Notes: a model not told the origin generated them from the letters alone. Positions 1 through 7,974 are shown, numbered from the stretch's first letter. The stretch is 19,568 bases of DNA from CAYRVF01 sp964427535 (GCA_964427535.1 CAYRVF010000097.1:1-19568); one strand, 5' to 3'. Translations and numbers: made by a program.

Positions 1-30
1 GACGTGCGTTCCTCGTAGTGCGTCCGTCGG

Positions 31-750
31 ATGCGCGTTTCGATGTTTGGAACGAGCAAAAGGGTCTCTGACATGCATAAGCTCGCCGGCGAGCAGGCAA
101 CGGTGCTCACGCTCGATATTCAACAATCCCCAGACATCGTTTTTTGCGTCGATCGGCATCATCGCATCACGGCCTGGAACCGAGCCGCCGAGAAGTTCCT
201 CGGCTTACCTTCTGACCAGGTGCTCGGCCGTCCATGCACCTCAGTTCTGGCGGAGGCGCATCTTGAACCTTGCGCCAGCTGCGCCGCCCGGCTCGCCAGC
301 CATCTCCAGGCCGTGCAGGAGCCGGGCGGCGTCTCCCAGGCGGCGCGCGCACATCCCGCGAGCCACGAAGTCGCGAGCCGGGGTGCTTCAGGCGCTGGGA
401 TGGCGGTGTTCGTCGCGCATACGGTCACTGGCGAGACGGCGCTGATGCATGTTGTGCATGACATCGCCGCTAATGAAGCGCCCCCGCTCAGTCGTCTTGA
501 CGTGCCTTGCCCTGGGGCCCAGCCCCCGAGCGTCGCCCAGACGCCTTCATCCGTGCATCTCACACCTGCCGAGCATCATGTCCTCGATCTGCTTGCGTCG
601 GGTTTCTCCACACGTGAAATTGCGCTCGCCCTCAGCATCAGCAACGCCACCACACGCAATCATATCGCCCACATTCTGATGAAGCTCGGCGCGGGCACAC
701 GTCTCGAAGCCGTCGTGCTCGCTGCCCGCCTTGGCCTGACCAGCCACTAG
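31..750 (+). CDS. PAS-LuxR family transcriptional regulator
   Basis: A 239-residue protein with an N-terminal PAS fold (about residues 30-85, including the segment SPDIVFCVDRHHRITAWNRA) and a C-terminal LuxR/GerE helix-turn-helix (about residues 175-237; LTPAEHHVLDLLASGFSTRE followed by NHIAHILMKLGA). The PAS part carries three cysteines, one in GRPC and two in EPCASC. Redox or metal sensing there is possible but inferred. A Pro/Ala-rich linker joins the two domains. There is no receiver domain, so this is not a classic response regulator. An in-frame TAG at 16-18 closes the frame upstream, so the gene is complete. The ATG at 31 has no clear ribosome site; the ATG at 73 is preceded by AAAAGGG about nine bases upstream and is a good alternative. 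It lies directly upstream of the oxidase cluster on the same strand, which makes it a candidate regulator of that cluster, though nothing in the sequence proves this. Confidence 0.85.
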   Translation: MRVSMFGTSKRVSDMHKLAGEQATVLTLDIQQSPDIVFCVDRHHRITAWNRAAEKFLGLPSDQVLGRPCTSVLAEAHLEPCASCAARLASHLQAVQEPGGVSQAARAHPASHEVASRGASGAGMAVFVAHTVTGETALMHVVHDIAANEAPPLSRLDVPCPGAQPPSVAQTPSSVHLTPAEHHVLDLLASGFSTREIALALSISNATTRNHIAHILMKLGAGTRLEAVVLAARLGLTSH

Positions 751-990
751 GAGCGGCCCGTCCATCCAGACCAGAGTCCGCCGTGAAAGTGGTCTTCTGG
801 CAGCCGTCGTGTGCAGAGAAGCAGGCGCGGAGCATCCAGGCAGCGAGAAAAATAATGCATTTGTATCATGTCGCGACGAACGGGGTGAGTGAGGATGATA
901 CGAGGCTAGCTGCTGGCTAGGGCGGGTACCCGTGTGCTCACTCCCGGCCAAGAGGCTGCTCGGTATCTATCCTGGAACTTGGAGGAGGCA
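751..990 (+). promoter_or_regulatory. Upstream region of the oxidase cluster with an inverted repeat
   Basis: This is a 240-base non-coding stretch between the LuxR gene and the first oxidase-cluster gene. It contains a perfect 7-base inverted repeat, GTATCAT at 863-869 and ATGATAC at 895-901, with 25 bases between the arms. A shorter repeat, CTAGC/GCTAG, lies at 906-920. I could not find a convincing -35/-10 pair. It is the most likely place for the promoter of the eight-gene cluster because of its position. An open frame runs back to a GTG at 934, but the strong ribosome site GGAGGAGG at 981-988 places the start at 991. Confidence 0.35.
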
Positions 991-1722
991 ATGAGGACCA
1001 CAGCAGGCAAATGGATCACGGCACTTATCGTTCTTCTGGTCGGAGCAGGTGTGACGGTGGGAGTCGGGTTCCTGCTCAACTATCTGCAGGTCTACCAGAC
1101 GCCTCTGACGGCACAGGCGGGCGGGGCCAGCACATCGCAGCAGGCCAACCTCACGCTGTACACCTTCCCGCAAGGGCCAGACAGCGTGCCGCAGTGGGAG
1201 GCTGAGCACAACTATCACACGATGGAGAACCTCAACACACCCACACTCGATCAGCACCAGGAGTGGGTGACGTATGGTCCGAGCACGAACCTCGTCGTGC
1301 CCGCGCACAGCACCGTGAACGTGACGATTTACCAGTACGATAGTGGCAAAAGTCTCCTGAACGACTTCTACTCGAACGTGCGTGGGACCGTCGGCAACAC
1401 GATGACTGTCGACGGCAAGACGTATTCGAGCTGGAGCAGCGATGACATCGCGCACACGTTCACGATTCACGGTTACGCGAGTAACGACCAGCCGTGGCTC
1501 TTCGTCAATGTGCCGCTGCCGCGGCTGCCTGACGACGTGGTCTCCGCTGGCACGGACAACGGTCTGGCCCCTCACCCGCATGTCATCAAGTTCTCGTTCC
1601 AGGTCGGCGGCCCCGGCAAGTACGTCTGGCAGTGCGAGTATCCGTGCGGCGATGGCTACAACGGCTTCGGTGGCCCGATGTCGACCAACGGCTTCATGAA
1701 CGGCACCTTGACCGTGCAGTAG
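991..1722 (+). CDS. Membrane-anchored cupredoxin, degenerate CuA-like (subunit II paralogue)
   Basis: 243 residues from the ATG at 991, which follows the near-perfect ribosome site GGAGGAGG. One N-terminal membrane helix (about residues 8-30) is followed by an extracytoplasmic cupredoxin domain. Aligned by motif to the CuA domain of the neighbouring subunit II, the first histidine is present (H155 in IAHTF) and both bridging cysteines are present (C215 and C219 in CEYPC). However, the second histidine is Tyr223 and the methionine position is Phe226; a methionine occurs only later (M230). A normal binuclear CuA site is therefore unlikely. It heads the oxidase cluster and might be an electron donor, an accessory subunit or a copper carrier; the sequence does not decide between these. 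The cupredoxin fold is a motif-based call. Confidence 0.65.
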   Translation: MRTTAGKWITALIVLLVGAGVTVGVGFLLNYLQVYQTPLTAQAGGASTSQQANLTLYTFPQGPDSVPQWEAEHNYHTMENLNTPTLDQHQEWVTYGPSTNLVVPAHSTVNVTIYQYDSGKSLLNDFYSNVRGTVGNTMTVDGKTYSSWSSDDIAHTFTIHGYASNDQPWLFVNVPLPRLPDDVVSAGTDNGLAPHPHVIKFSFQVGGPGKYVWQCEYPCGDGYNGFGGPMSTNGFMNGTLTVQ

Positions 1723-1741
1723 ACAGAAGCGGCCGACTGGC

Positions 1742-1758
1742 GAGCGCACACCGCGCTC
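1742..1758 (+). other. Stem-loop in the cupredoxin-coxB spacer
   Basis: GAGCGC at 1742-1747 and GCGCTC at 1753-1758 form a 6-bp GC-rich stem with a 5-base loop. No T-run follows, so an intrinsic terminator is unlikely. It may be an RNA processing or stability element, or chance. Confidence 0.3.
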
Positions 1759-1819
1759 ACCGCGGCCCTTCCGTCGGATAACGTCACCAGCACTACATGT
1801 CGAAAAAGGGGAATCGTTG

Positions 1820-2644
1820 ATGAACGACCCAGCTCAGCAAGCTCCGGGAGGAGGCATCGCGGGCGTAGAGCCGCGGCACTTCCGGACCATCATGGCGATC
1901 ATCGCCGTCATGTCTGTCATCTTGATCCTGGCGACGATCTTCCTCCCGCCGCACCTTCAAGGACTCACTCAGTCGGCCGACCAGCGCACGGACGACTACA
2001 ACCTGACGCTGATCGTGTTTACCGTTCTGGCGGCGCCGGTCTTCTCGCTCGTCGTCGCGTTCGTAGTCTACTCGATATTCCGCTGGCGTGTGCGCGGTCG
2101 TCCCGTGGATGATGGCCCGCCTATCCGTGCCTCGCGCGGTATCCAGGTCGTGTGGGTCGCAACCTCGGCCGTGCTGGTGGCGCTGCTCTTCGCTTGGGGC
2201 CTCGTCTTCCTGAATCGCGCTGATGCCGCGCCTGGGCCTAACGCGAACGTGCTCACTGTCTACGTGACCGGCGAGCAGTGGAACTGGAACTACACCTATC
2301 CCCAGTACAACAACGCGCAGAGCGACGTGCTGGAAGTGCCGGTTAACCGGCCGATTCTGTTCAAGATCACGTCCATCGACGTCGATCACTCATTCTCGGT
2401 GCCCGCGTTCGCCGTGAAGGAGGACGCCGTGCCCGGCCAGTTCACCTACATTCGCGCGACGCCGAACAAGATGGGCACCTACGCGGTGCGGTGTTACGAG
2501 CTGTGCGGACTCTTCCACGCGTACATGCAGTCACAGGTGCGGGTCGTTTCGGATTCAGATTTCTCGTCTTGGGTCAGCCAGCAGCCGCGTGTTACCAATC
2601 CGTGGGGCACAGCCGGAGCGGGCATACCTGGCACCAATCAGTGA
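1820..2644 (+). CDS. coxB: Cytochrome c oxidase subunit II
   Basis: 274 residues from the ATG at 1820, with AAGGGGAA upstream; an in-frame TTG at 1817 is less likely. This subunit takes electrons from the donor through its CuA centre. All CuA ligands are visible: H190 (VDHSF), and C225, E227, C229, H233 and M236 in the motif CYELCGLFHAYM. The aromatic segment QWNWNYTY is the usual electron-entry region. Three hydrophobic helices precede the cupredoxin domain (about residues 25-50, 61-88 and 104-132), one more than the common two. There is no C-terminal cytochrome c domain, so this is aa3-like rather than caa3-like. The gene ends with TGA, which shows that UGA is used as a stop here. It is followed by coxA after a 109-base spacer. 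Confidence 0.95.
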   Translation: MNDPAQQAPGGGIAGVEPRHFRTIMAIIAVMSVILILATIFLPPHLQGLTQSADQRTDDYNLTLIVFTVLAAPVFSLVVAFVVYSIFRWRVRGRPVDDGPPIRASRGIQVVWVATSAVLVALLFAWGLVFLNRADAAPGPNANVLTVYVTGEQWNWNYTYPQYNNAQSDVLEVPVNRPILFKITSIDVDHSFSVPAFAVKEDAVPGQFTYIRATPNKMGTYAVRCYELCGLFHAYMQSQVRVVSDSDFSSWVSQQPRVTNPWGTAGAGIPGTNQ

Positions 2645-2664
2645 TGGGGCGTCACTGATGTTCA

Positions 2665-2716
2665 CGAGCCCCGGGCTCGCTGGTCTGGCGACGTCCGCCG
2701 AACGTGTGGCGTCGCC
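2665..2716 (+). other. Two adjacent stem-loops in the coxB-coxA spacer
   Basis: CGAGCCC (2665-2671) and GGGCTCG (2673-2679) are perfect complementary arms around one base. Next, GGCGACG (2687-2693) pairs with CGTCGCC (2710-2716) over a 16-base loop. Neither has a following T-run. Their place between two structural genes fits transcript processing or stoichiometry control, which is inference. Confidence 0.35.
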
Positions 2717-2753
2717 CAGGTGACCGGGGCGCGAGAAGGACAAGGGTACACGC

Positions 2754-4685
2754 ATGAGCACCACAATGCACCATGTCGAGGTGCGGCCGCTCACGCTCCG
2801 ACAGAAGCTCATTCCGAGTCACTTCTTCGGCGTGATAACGGCAATCATCGGCTACATCGTCGGCTTCAACATCTCGGCGCACATCGCGGGCACCGACTCC
2901 GCGACCGGGTTCAACCAGGCCGTGCTATTCGGCTTCATTGGCCTGCTGATCGGCTGGCTCGCGGGCATCGGCGCGTTCAGCTATCCACTGGCTTGGGTCA
3001 CGGGCCGGCGCGACCCGACCCACGAGGATGAACTGCACCTCGCCGGCGAAGGCGAGCAGGGCATCTGGCGGTACTTCCGCTTCACGACCGACCATAAGGT
3101 TGTGGGCATCCAGTACCTTGTGCTGACGCTCTTCATGCTCGCGCTCGGCGGTCTCGGCGCGATGCTCATCCGCGCCAATCTGCTGACGCCTGGCTCGCGA
3201 GTTTTCCCGACCGAGACGTACAACACTATCGTCACGATGCACGGCATGCTGATGATCGCGACGATGTTCTCCATCATCCCCGGCCCGTTCGGCAACTTCA
3301 TCCTGCCGATCATGATCGGTGCGAAGGATATGGCCTTCCCGCGCCTGAATGCGCTCAGCATCTCGCTGCTGACGGCGGGCGTGGCGATCTTCCTCTGCAT
3401 TCCGTTCCTCGGCGGCATGCAGACCGGCTGGACGACCTACGCTCCACTGGCCGACCAGACGGGCTCAGGCGCCATCGCCTTCGAGTTCGGCGTGTTCATT
3501 ATCATGTGCTCGTCGGCGCTCGGGTCGGTGAACATCATCGCCACCATCATCACGATGCGCGCGCCTGGCATGACGTGGTCGCGCCTGCCGGTCTTCGTTT
3601 GGGGCGTGCTCGGCGCGAGCATCCTCTCGGCGACCGCGACGACCTCGATCAACGCGGACCTGCTTGAGATCATTCTCGACCGCTCGTACAACACATCGTT
3701 CTTCCTCAATACCGTTCCCGCGGGCGCGCCGACCGCGGGTGGCGGTGCGGCATGGCTCTCCGAGAACCTCTTCTGGTTCTTCGGCCATCCGGAGGTGTAT
3801 CTGCTGGCGCTGCCGGCGTTCGGCGCGCTGCTCGAGATCGCGCCGGTGTTCTCGCGGAAGCCGCTCTTCACCTACCGCCTCTCGGTGATCGGCATCCTCG
3901 GCGTGACGGCGGTGAGCTTCCTGGTCTGGGGCCACCACCTCTTCGTCTCGGGCTGGGAGCCACAGCTGCGCGGCTGGTACATGCTGACGACGGAGATCAT
4001 CTCGATCCCGACGGGCTTCGTGTTCCTCGCCGTGATCGGCACCATCTGGCGCGGCCGCTTGTGGATGACGCTGCCGATGGCCTGGGTCATCGCCTTCGTC
4101 TACACCTTCATGATCGGCGGTATTACCGGCATCTATCTTTCGGACGTGCCCGCCGACATTCAGCTGCACGGCAACTACTTCGTGGTCGCCCACTTCCATT
4201 TCGTGATCCTGGGCAGCGCGTTGTGGGGCTTCTTCGCGGCCATCTACTACTGGTTCCCGAAGATGACCGGCCGCTATCTGGATCCGACTCTCGGGTGGAT
4301 TCACTTCTGGGTCGCCAACATTGCCTTCAACGGCACCTTCCTGACGATCTTCTACCTCGGCCTGCAGGGTCTGCCGCGCCGCGTGGCGGACTACGCGCCG
4401 AACTTCGACCTGGGCAACACCATCGCCAGCATCTTCGCCTTCATCCTGGGGGCGGGGATGATCCTCTTCTTCGCGAACGTCATCTGGTCGTGGAAGTTTG
4501 GCGAGGTGGCCGAGGCCAACGCCTGGGGTGGCAAGACGCTGGAGTGGACCGTGCCCACGCCGGTGCCGCTGGAAAACTTTGAGGAGATCCCGGTCGTCAC
4601 GAGTGGGGCCTATGATTACGGCACACCGCCGCCTGCGCAGCCGTCGGGTGGACCTGCCGTCGTGCAGCCCGCGCCCAACGTGTAG
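2754..4685 (+). CDS. coxA: Cytochrome c oxidase subunit I, N-terminally extended
   Basis: 643 residues, the heme-copper catalytic subunit that reduces oxygen to water and pumps protons. Ligands are all present: H163 (heme a), H345, H394 and H395 (CuB), H480 (heme a3) and H482 (heme a). The H345-PEV-Y349 motif has the His-Tyr pair. The D-channel features are kept: Asp192 in KDMAFPRLN and Glu347 in GHPEVY. The K-channel is not: the canonical lysine (K362 in Rhodobacter sphaeroides, offset 61) is Val423 in PTGFVF, and the canonical serine (S299) is Leu360, followed by Glu361. About 115 residues with two extra predicted membrane helices (about 24-45 and 58-82) precede the usual first helix, which begins near TTDHKVVG. 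The ATG at 2754 follows an AAGGACAAGGG purine stretch. Confidence 0.96.
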   Translation: MSTTMHHVEVRPLTLRQKLIPSHFFGVITAIIGYIVGFNISAHIAGTDSATGFNQAVLFGFIGLLIGWLAGIGAFSYPLAWVTGRRDPTHEDELHLAGEGEQGIWRYFRFTTDHKVVGIQYLVLTLFMLALGGLGAMLIRANLLTPGSRVFPTETYNTIVTMHGMLMIATMFSIIPGPFGNFILPIMIGAKDMAFPRLNALSISLLTAGVAIFLCIPFLGGMQTGWTTYAPLADQTGSGAIAFEFGVFIIMCSSALGSVNIIATIITMRAPGMTWSRLPVFVWGVLGASILSATATTSINADLLEIILDRSYNTSFFLNTVPAGAPTAGGGAAWLSENLFWFFGHPEVYLLALPAFGALLEIAPVFSRKPLFTYRLSVIGILGVTAVSFLVWGHHLFVSGWEPQLRGWYMLTTEIISIPTGFVFLAVIGTIWRGRLWMTLPMAWVIAFVYTFMIGGITGIYLSDVPADIQLHGNYFVVAHFHFVILGSALWGFFAAIYYWFPKMTGRYLDPTLGWIHFWVANIAFNGTFLTIFYLGLQGLPRRVADYAPNFDLGNTIASIFAFILGAGMILFFANVIWSWKFGEVAEANAWGGKTLEWTVPTPVPLENFEEIPVVTSGAYDYGTPPPAQPSGGPAVVQPAPNV

Positions 4686-4697
4686 ACGAGATTTCGG

Positions 4698-4746
4698 GTG
4701 GCGCGCGAGGATGCCCACGTACACCATGTGGCACCCTCGCGCCCAC
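4698..4746 (+). other. Long imperfect stem-loop between coxA and coxC
   Basis: The core stem is CGCGAGG (4704-4710) paired with CCTCGCG (4735-4741). It extends inward by TGCC/GGCA and outward by GTGG/CCAC with small bulges, about 15 pairs in total. No T-run follows, so it reads more like an mRNA-stability element than a terminator. Confidence 0.4.
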
Positions 4747-4785
4747 TTCTCCACTCGCGGAGAGCGAGCATAAAGGAGCACTTCC

Positions 4786-5415
4786 GTGTCACTCGATGTT
4801 GGCTACGGCGGCACAGCAGAGCCGCACGCGACTGCCGGTCACGGTGTCGATGAGCAGCAAAAGCTTCGGCTAGGCATGCTCATGTACATCGCCAACGACG
4901 TCATTCTCGCGATTTTCTTCATCGGCACCTATATTTTCCTGCGTGGCTACAACTCGAACCAGCGCTGGTATCTTCCGAGCGGCACATCTGGGCCGTCAGG
5001 GACCACGACGACCATCATCATGGGCCTGATCGTGCTCTCTGGTCTGGCGTTCTTCGGCGCGCGTCAGGCCATCGGCAGGGGCAACCAGAGCGCCTTCCGG
5101 GCGCTGGTCGTGGTCGCGTTTGTGCTCGCGTTCGCCGATCTGGTGTACCAGATTTGGTTCATGTACCATCTGCCGTTTACGCTCGACGCGGGCGGTTTCG
5201 CCAGCAGCTTCATCCTGCTCTCGGGATACCACGTGTATCACGTCCTCGTCGGGATCTTCCTCGGTATCGGCGTGATCGTGCGCGCCTTCCAGGGGCGGTA
5301 TGCGATGCCGAAGCTCGCGGGCCTTGACGTCATCAGCGTGTACTGGTACTGGATGGCTCTCTACGGCATCCTGTTCTGGTTGCTTGTCCTCATTCAGCCG
5401 CCATTCTTGCGGTAG
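4786..5415 (+). CDS. coxC: Cytochrome c oxidase subunit III
   Basis: 209 residues from the GTG at 4786, preceded by AAAGGAGC at a good distance. It is an integral membrane protein with five predicted helices, the short bacterial form that lacks the first two helices of the seven-helix subunit. Family features include the first-helix segment LGMLMYIANDVILA, where the usual acidic position is Asp rather than Glu, and HVYHVLVG near residue 145. The typical C-terminal WHF(V)D segment is changed to YWYWMALYG. Subunit III stabilises subunit I and helps proton uptake into its D pathway. It sits between coxA and the assembly gene ctaG, in the usual bacterial order. Confidence 0.92.
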   Translation: MSLDVGYGGTAEPHATAGHGVDEQQKLRLGMLMYIANDVILAIFFIGTYIFLRGYNSNQRWYLPSGTSGPSGTTTTIIMGLIVLSGLAFFGARQAIGRGNQSAFRALVVVAFVLAFADLVYQIWFMYHLPFTLDAGGFASSFILLSGYHVYHVLVGIFLGIGVIVRAFQGRYAMPKLAGLDVISVYWYWMALYGILFWLLVLIQPPFLR

Positions 5416-5457
5416 GCTTGTCCTCGCCGGCGAGAGGAGAGGACAGGGAGCGAACCT

Positions 5458-6342
5458 ATGGACCCGCGCTTGCTTTCTTGGGATTGGTCGTTTGAGCCAG
5501 CGGTCATGCTTGGCGTCGTCGTTGCCATCGTCCTCTACTGGCGCGGCGTGCGCTACTCGATCCGCGCCGGGCTCGCGCGACACCTCAGTGGCTGGCGGTT
5601 CGCGTCGTTCGCTGGCGCTCTCCTCTCGATCGTGCTGGCGCTGGAGTCGCCGCTCGACATCTGGTCCGATACGTATCTGTGGGCACACATGTTGCAGCAC
5701 ATGCTGCTGATCTTCGCTGCGCCTCCACTGCTGCTGCTCGGCTTGCCGGTGTGGCCAGTGTGGCGCGCGATTCCGCTCTCGGCGCGACGCGACAGCCTGC
5801 GCTGGGTGATGCGCCGTCCGAAGGTCCGGAGGCCGCTCTTCTGGCTGATGGGCATTCTGACGACCCCACGCGTGGTCTGGGTGTTGTTCATCGCCGACTT
5901 CCTGGCCTGGCACGTGCCCGCGCTGTACGACCTTGCGCTGCAATACCAGAGCGTTCACGACCTGGAGCATCTTCTATTCCTCGGCACCTCGATTCTGTTC
6001 TGGGCACAGATCATCCCATCCATGCCGCTGGAGCCGCGTCTCGGCTATCTCATGCGCGGACTCTATCTGTTCGCCGCCGGCATCGCGATGTCAATGGTCT
6101 CGATGATCTATGTCTATTTCCCAACCCCACTCTATGCCCACTATGCCGCTGTCGCACGACCAGTGGGAGCCATTTCGGCGATCGTCGATCAGGACGCCGC
6201 GGGAGCGATCATGGACATTGTCGGCGGATTTACCATCGCCATTGTCTTCATGGTGCTCCTGTGGCTCTGGCTCGACGAAGACGAAAAACGAACTGCCGCG
6301 CTTGGTCAGACGCCCTCGGTGAGCCAGCGGGCAATCCAATAG
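5458..6342 (+). CDS. ctaG: CtaG-family cytochrome c oxidase assembly factor
   Basis: 294 residues from the ATG at 5458, with GGGAG 7 bases upstream. This is a polytopic membrane protein of the Bacillus-type CtaG family (caa3_CtaG), not the Cox11-type CtaG of proteobacteria. Typical features are WDWSFEP near the N-terminus, repeated WAHMLQHMLLIFAAPPLLLLG (about residues 75-95) and the later QSVHDLEHLLFLGTSILFWAQ (about 161-181), with histidines in membrane segments that could bind copper. In Bacillus subtilis CtaG is needed for caa3 oxidase, probably in copper-centre formation; the exact role here is inferred. It is 42 bases after coxC. A 12-base palindrome, CTCGCCGGCGAG, lies in the spacer at 5423-5434. 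Confidence 0.9.
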   Translation: MDPRLLSWDWSFEPAVMLGVVVAIVLYWRGVRYSIRAGLARHLSGWRFASFAGALLSIVLALESPLDIWSDTYLWAHMLQHMLLIFAAPPLLLLGLPVWPVWRAIPLSARRDSLRWVMRRPKVRRPLFWLMGILTTPRVVWVLFIADFLAWHVPALYDLALQYQSVHDLEHLLFLGTSILFWAQIIPSMPLEPRLGYLMRGLYLFAAGIAMSMVSMIYVYFPTPLYAHYAAVARPVGAISAIVDQDAAGAIMDIVGGFTIAIVFMVLLWLWLDEDEKRTAALGQTPSVSQRAIQ

Positions 6343-6372
6343 CAACACGTACGCGAAAGAGAGCATAGTCGC

Positions 6373-7266
6373 ATGCACGTCGCCGAAACGGCCAAGCCGC
6401 GCGCGCGGGCGAAGGTGGGCGCGTATATCAGCCTGATGAAGCCCCATGTTACCGTCTTGCTGCTTGGCACCACCCTTGCCGCGATGGCCATCGCCGCGAA
6501 TGGCTTTCCCCCGCTCGTGCTCACGCTGGCGACGCTTGTCGGTGGAGCGATGGCGGCTGGCAGTGCGAATGCCATCAACTGTTATTGGGATCGGGATATC
6601 GACGAGATCATGAGCCGCACGCACGGTCGCGCGCTTCCGGCCGGCCGCCTCGACGAGCACTCTGCACTTCTCTTCGGTCTTTCTCTCGCAGTGGGATCAT
6701 TTCTCATTCTCACGATCTTCGTCAATCTGCTCAGCGCGCTCCTGGCGCTCGCGGCGATTTTGTTCTACGTCTGCATCTACACGATGTGGCTCAAGCGCCT
6801 CACCACGCAGAACATCGTCATCGGCGGCGCGGCGGGCGCGGTGCCGGTGCTCGTCGGCTGGGCCGCGGTGACGGGCAGAGTCGGGCTGGCGTCGATACTC
6901 ATGTTTGCCATCATCTTCCTGTGGACGCCGCCGCACTTCTGGGCGCTCTCGCTAGTACTAAAGAAAGACTATGCGCGCGCGGGCGTACCCATGCTGCCGG
7001 TGGTCCGTGGCGATGAGGAGACGCGCAAGCAGATCGTCATCTACACGCTGCTGCTGATCGCGTCGTCGCTGGCGATGGTCGCGCTGCACCTCATGGGGAT
7101 GCTGTTTCTGGTCGCGGCGCTGCTCCTCGGCGGGTCGCTGCTCTTCGCCGCGATCCGTCTGGCGCGCACGCGGACCCTTGCGAGCGCGCGCTCGATGTTC
7201 TGGCTGTCGAACAACTATCTGGCGCTGCTCTTCGCGGCTATGGTGCTCGACCACGTTCTGCGATAA
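6373..7266 (+). CDS. ctaB: Protoheme IX farnesyltransferase (heme O synthase)
   Basis: 297 residues. It transfers a farnesyl group from farnesyl diphosphate to protoheme to make heme O, the precursor of heme A for subunit I. It is a UbiA-superfamily membrane protein of about nine helices. The first catalytic motif is NCYWDRDIDEIMSRTHGR (about residues 71-88), with the aspartates that bind Mg-diphosphate; the second region is YTMWLKRLT with the following NIVIGGAAGAVPVLVGW. The later segment LWTPPHFWALSL is typical of CtaB. Heme A synthase (ctaA) is not in this window, so conversion of heme O to heme A must be encoded elsewhere. The spacer after ctaG is 30 bases with only a weak purine-rich ribosome site, so coupling with ctaG translation is likely. 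Confidence 0.95.
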   Translation: MHVAETAKPRARAKVGAYISLMKPHVTVLLLGTTLAAMAIAANGFPPLVLTLATLVGGAMAAGSANAINCYWDRDIDEIMSRTHGRALPAGRLDEHSALLFGLSLAVGSFLILTIFVNLLSALLALAAILFYVCIYTMWLKRLTTQNIVIGGAAGAVPVLVGWAAVTGRVGLASILMFAIIFLWTPPHFWALSLVLKKDYARAGVPMLPVVRGDEETRKQIVIYTLLLIASSLAMVALHLMGMLFLVAALLLGGSLLFAAIRLARTRTLASARSMFWLSNNYLALLFAAMVLDHVLR

Positions 7267-7290
7267 CATATCCGGAGGAGAGAGTCTCTG

Positions 7291-7956
7291 TTGCGCAAGC
7301 CTTCTGGGAGTGTTGCCACGCATATGTATCTGCGAACGCTGTCGCGTCTGATTGTCGTGAGCCTCGTCGTCGTCGTCGGTGGATTGCTCGTCCTGCGTCA
7401 GCATCTGAGCGCGTCGGGTGGCCCGGCGCGCTCATCTGTGCCCACACTCACCGCAGGCACCGTCCTCGATGGGCGAGCCGCGCCCATGTTCACCCTGCGC
7501 GACCAGACTGGCGCAACCTTCTCCCCGTCGCGGCTGGCCGGGCATCCGGTCGTCCTTACCTTCCTGGACGTCACCTCTCCGGCGGACGAGCAGGCGGCCG
7601 CGCGGGACCTCAACGGCATGCGGCAATCACTCGGCGGCAAGGCGGCTGACGTGGCGTGGGTGGCGGTGAGCGTCAATCCGAGCGCCACCGCCGCCGACGC
7701 CCAGGCGTTTCTCGCACAGAGCGGCGTGCGCGTGCCGTTGCATGTATTGCTGGGCACACAGGCGCAGCTCGCGCCCGTCTGGCAGGCGTATTCGATCTCG
7801 GTGATCGCGCCGACGGCAGCGGGCGGCGCCATCCAGCATACGAACGTCACGTACTTGCTCGACACTCACGGCCACGAGCGCGAGCTGCTGGACTCGTCGT
7901 ACGATCCGGCGAAGGCGGCCCACGACGTGACGCAGTTGCTCGGAACGGGCCAGTAA
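7291..7956 (+). CDS. Sco1/SenC-like thioredoxin-fold protein lacking all cysteines
   Basis: 221 residues from the TTG at 7291, with GGAGGAG at 7274-7280; an ATG at 7324 (residue 12) is an alternative start. One membrane anchor (about residues 18-36) precedes an extracytoplasmic thioredoxin-like domain. The order of elements follows Sco proteins: APMFTLRDQTGATFS, then VVLTFLDVTSPADEQ where Sco has the CxxxC copper motif, then IQHTNVTYLLDTHG where Sco has the third copper ligand, histidine. The histidine is retained but the protein has no cysteine at all, so standard Cu(I)/Cu(II) binding and thiol chemistry are excluded. It lies in the oxidase assembly block, 24 bases after ctaB and 18 before the TlpA-type gene. 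It may be a structural or partner protein for copper insertion; the function is unknown. Confidence 0.65.
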   Translation: MRKPSGSVATHMYLRTLSRLIVVSLVVVVGGLLVLRQHLSASGGPARSSVPTLTAGTVLDGRAAPMFTLRDQTGATFSPSRLAGHPVVLTFLDVTSPADEQAAARDLNGMRQSLGGKAADVAWVAVSVNPSATAADAQAFLAQSGVRVPLHVLLGTQAQLAPVWQAYSISVIAPTAAGGAIQHTNVTYLLDTHGHERELLDSSYDPAKAAHDVTQLLGTGQ

Positions 7957-7974
7957 GCCAGGAGGGAGCGCGAC

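Noticed and set aside
3465..4781. 438-residue open frame on the minus strand opposite coxA
   Set aside because: It is an antisense shadow of coxA with an Arg/His/Glu-rich composition typical of reverse-frame reading of GC-rich genes, and shows no domain.
4996..5970. 324-residue minus-strand open frame over coxC and ctaG
   Set aside because: It lies opposite two clear membrane-protein genes, has low-complexity charged composition and no recognisable motif.
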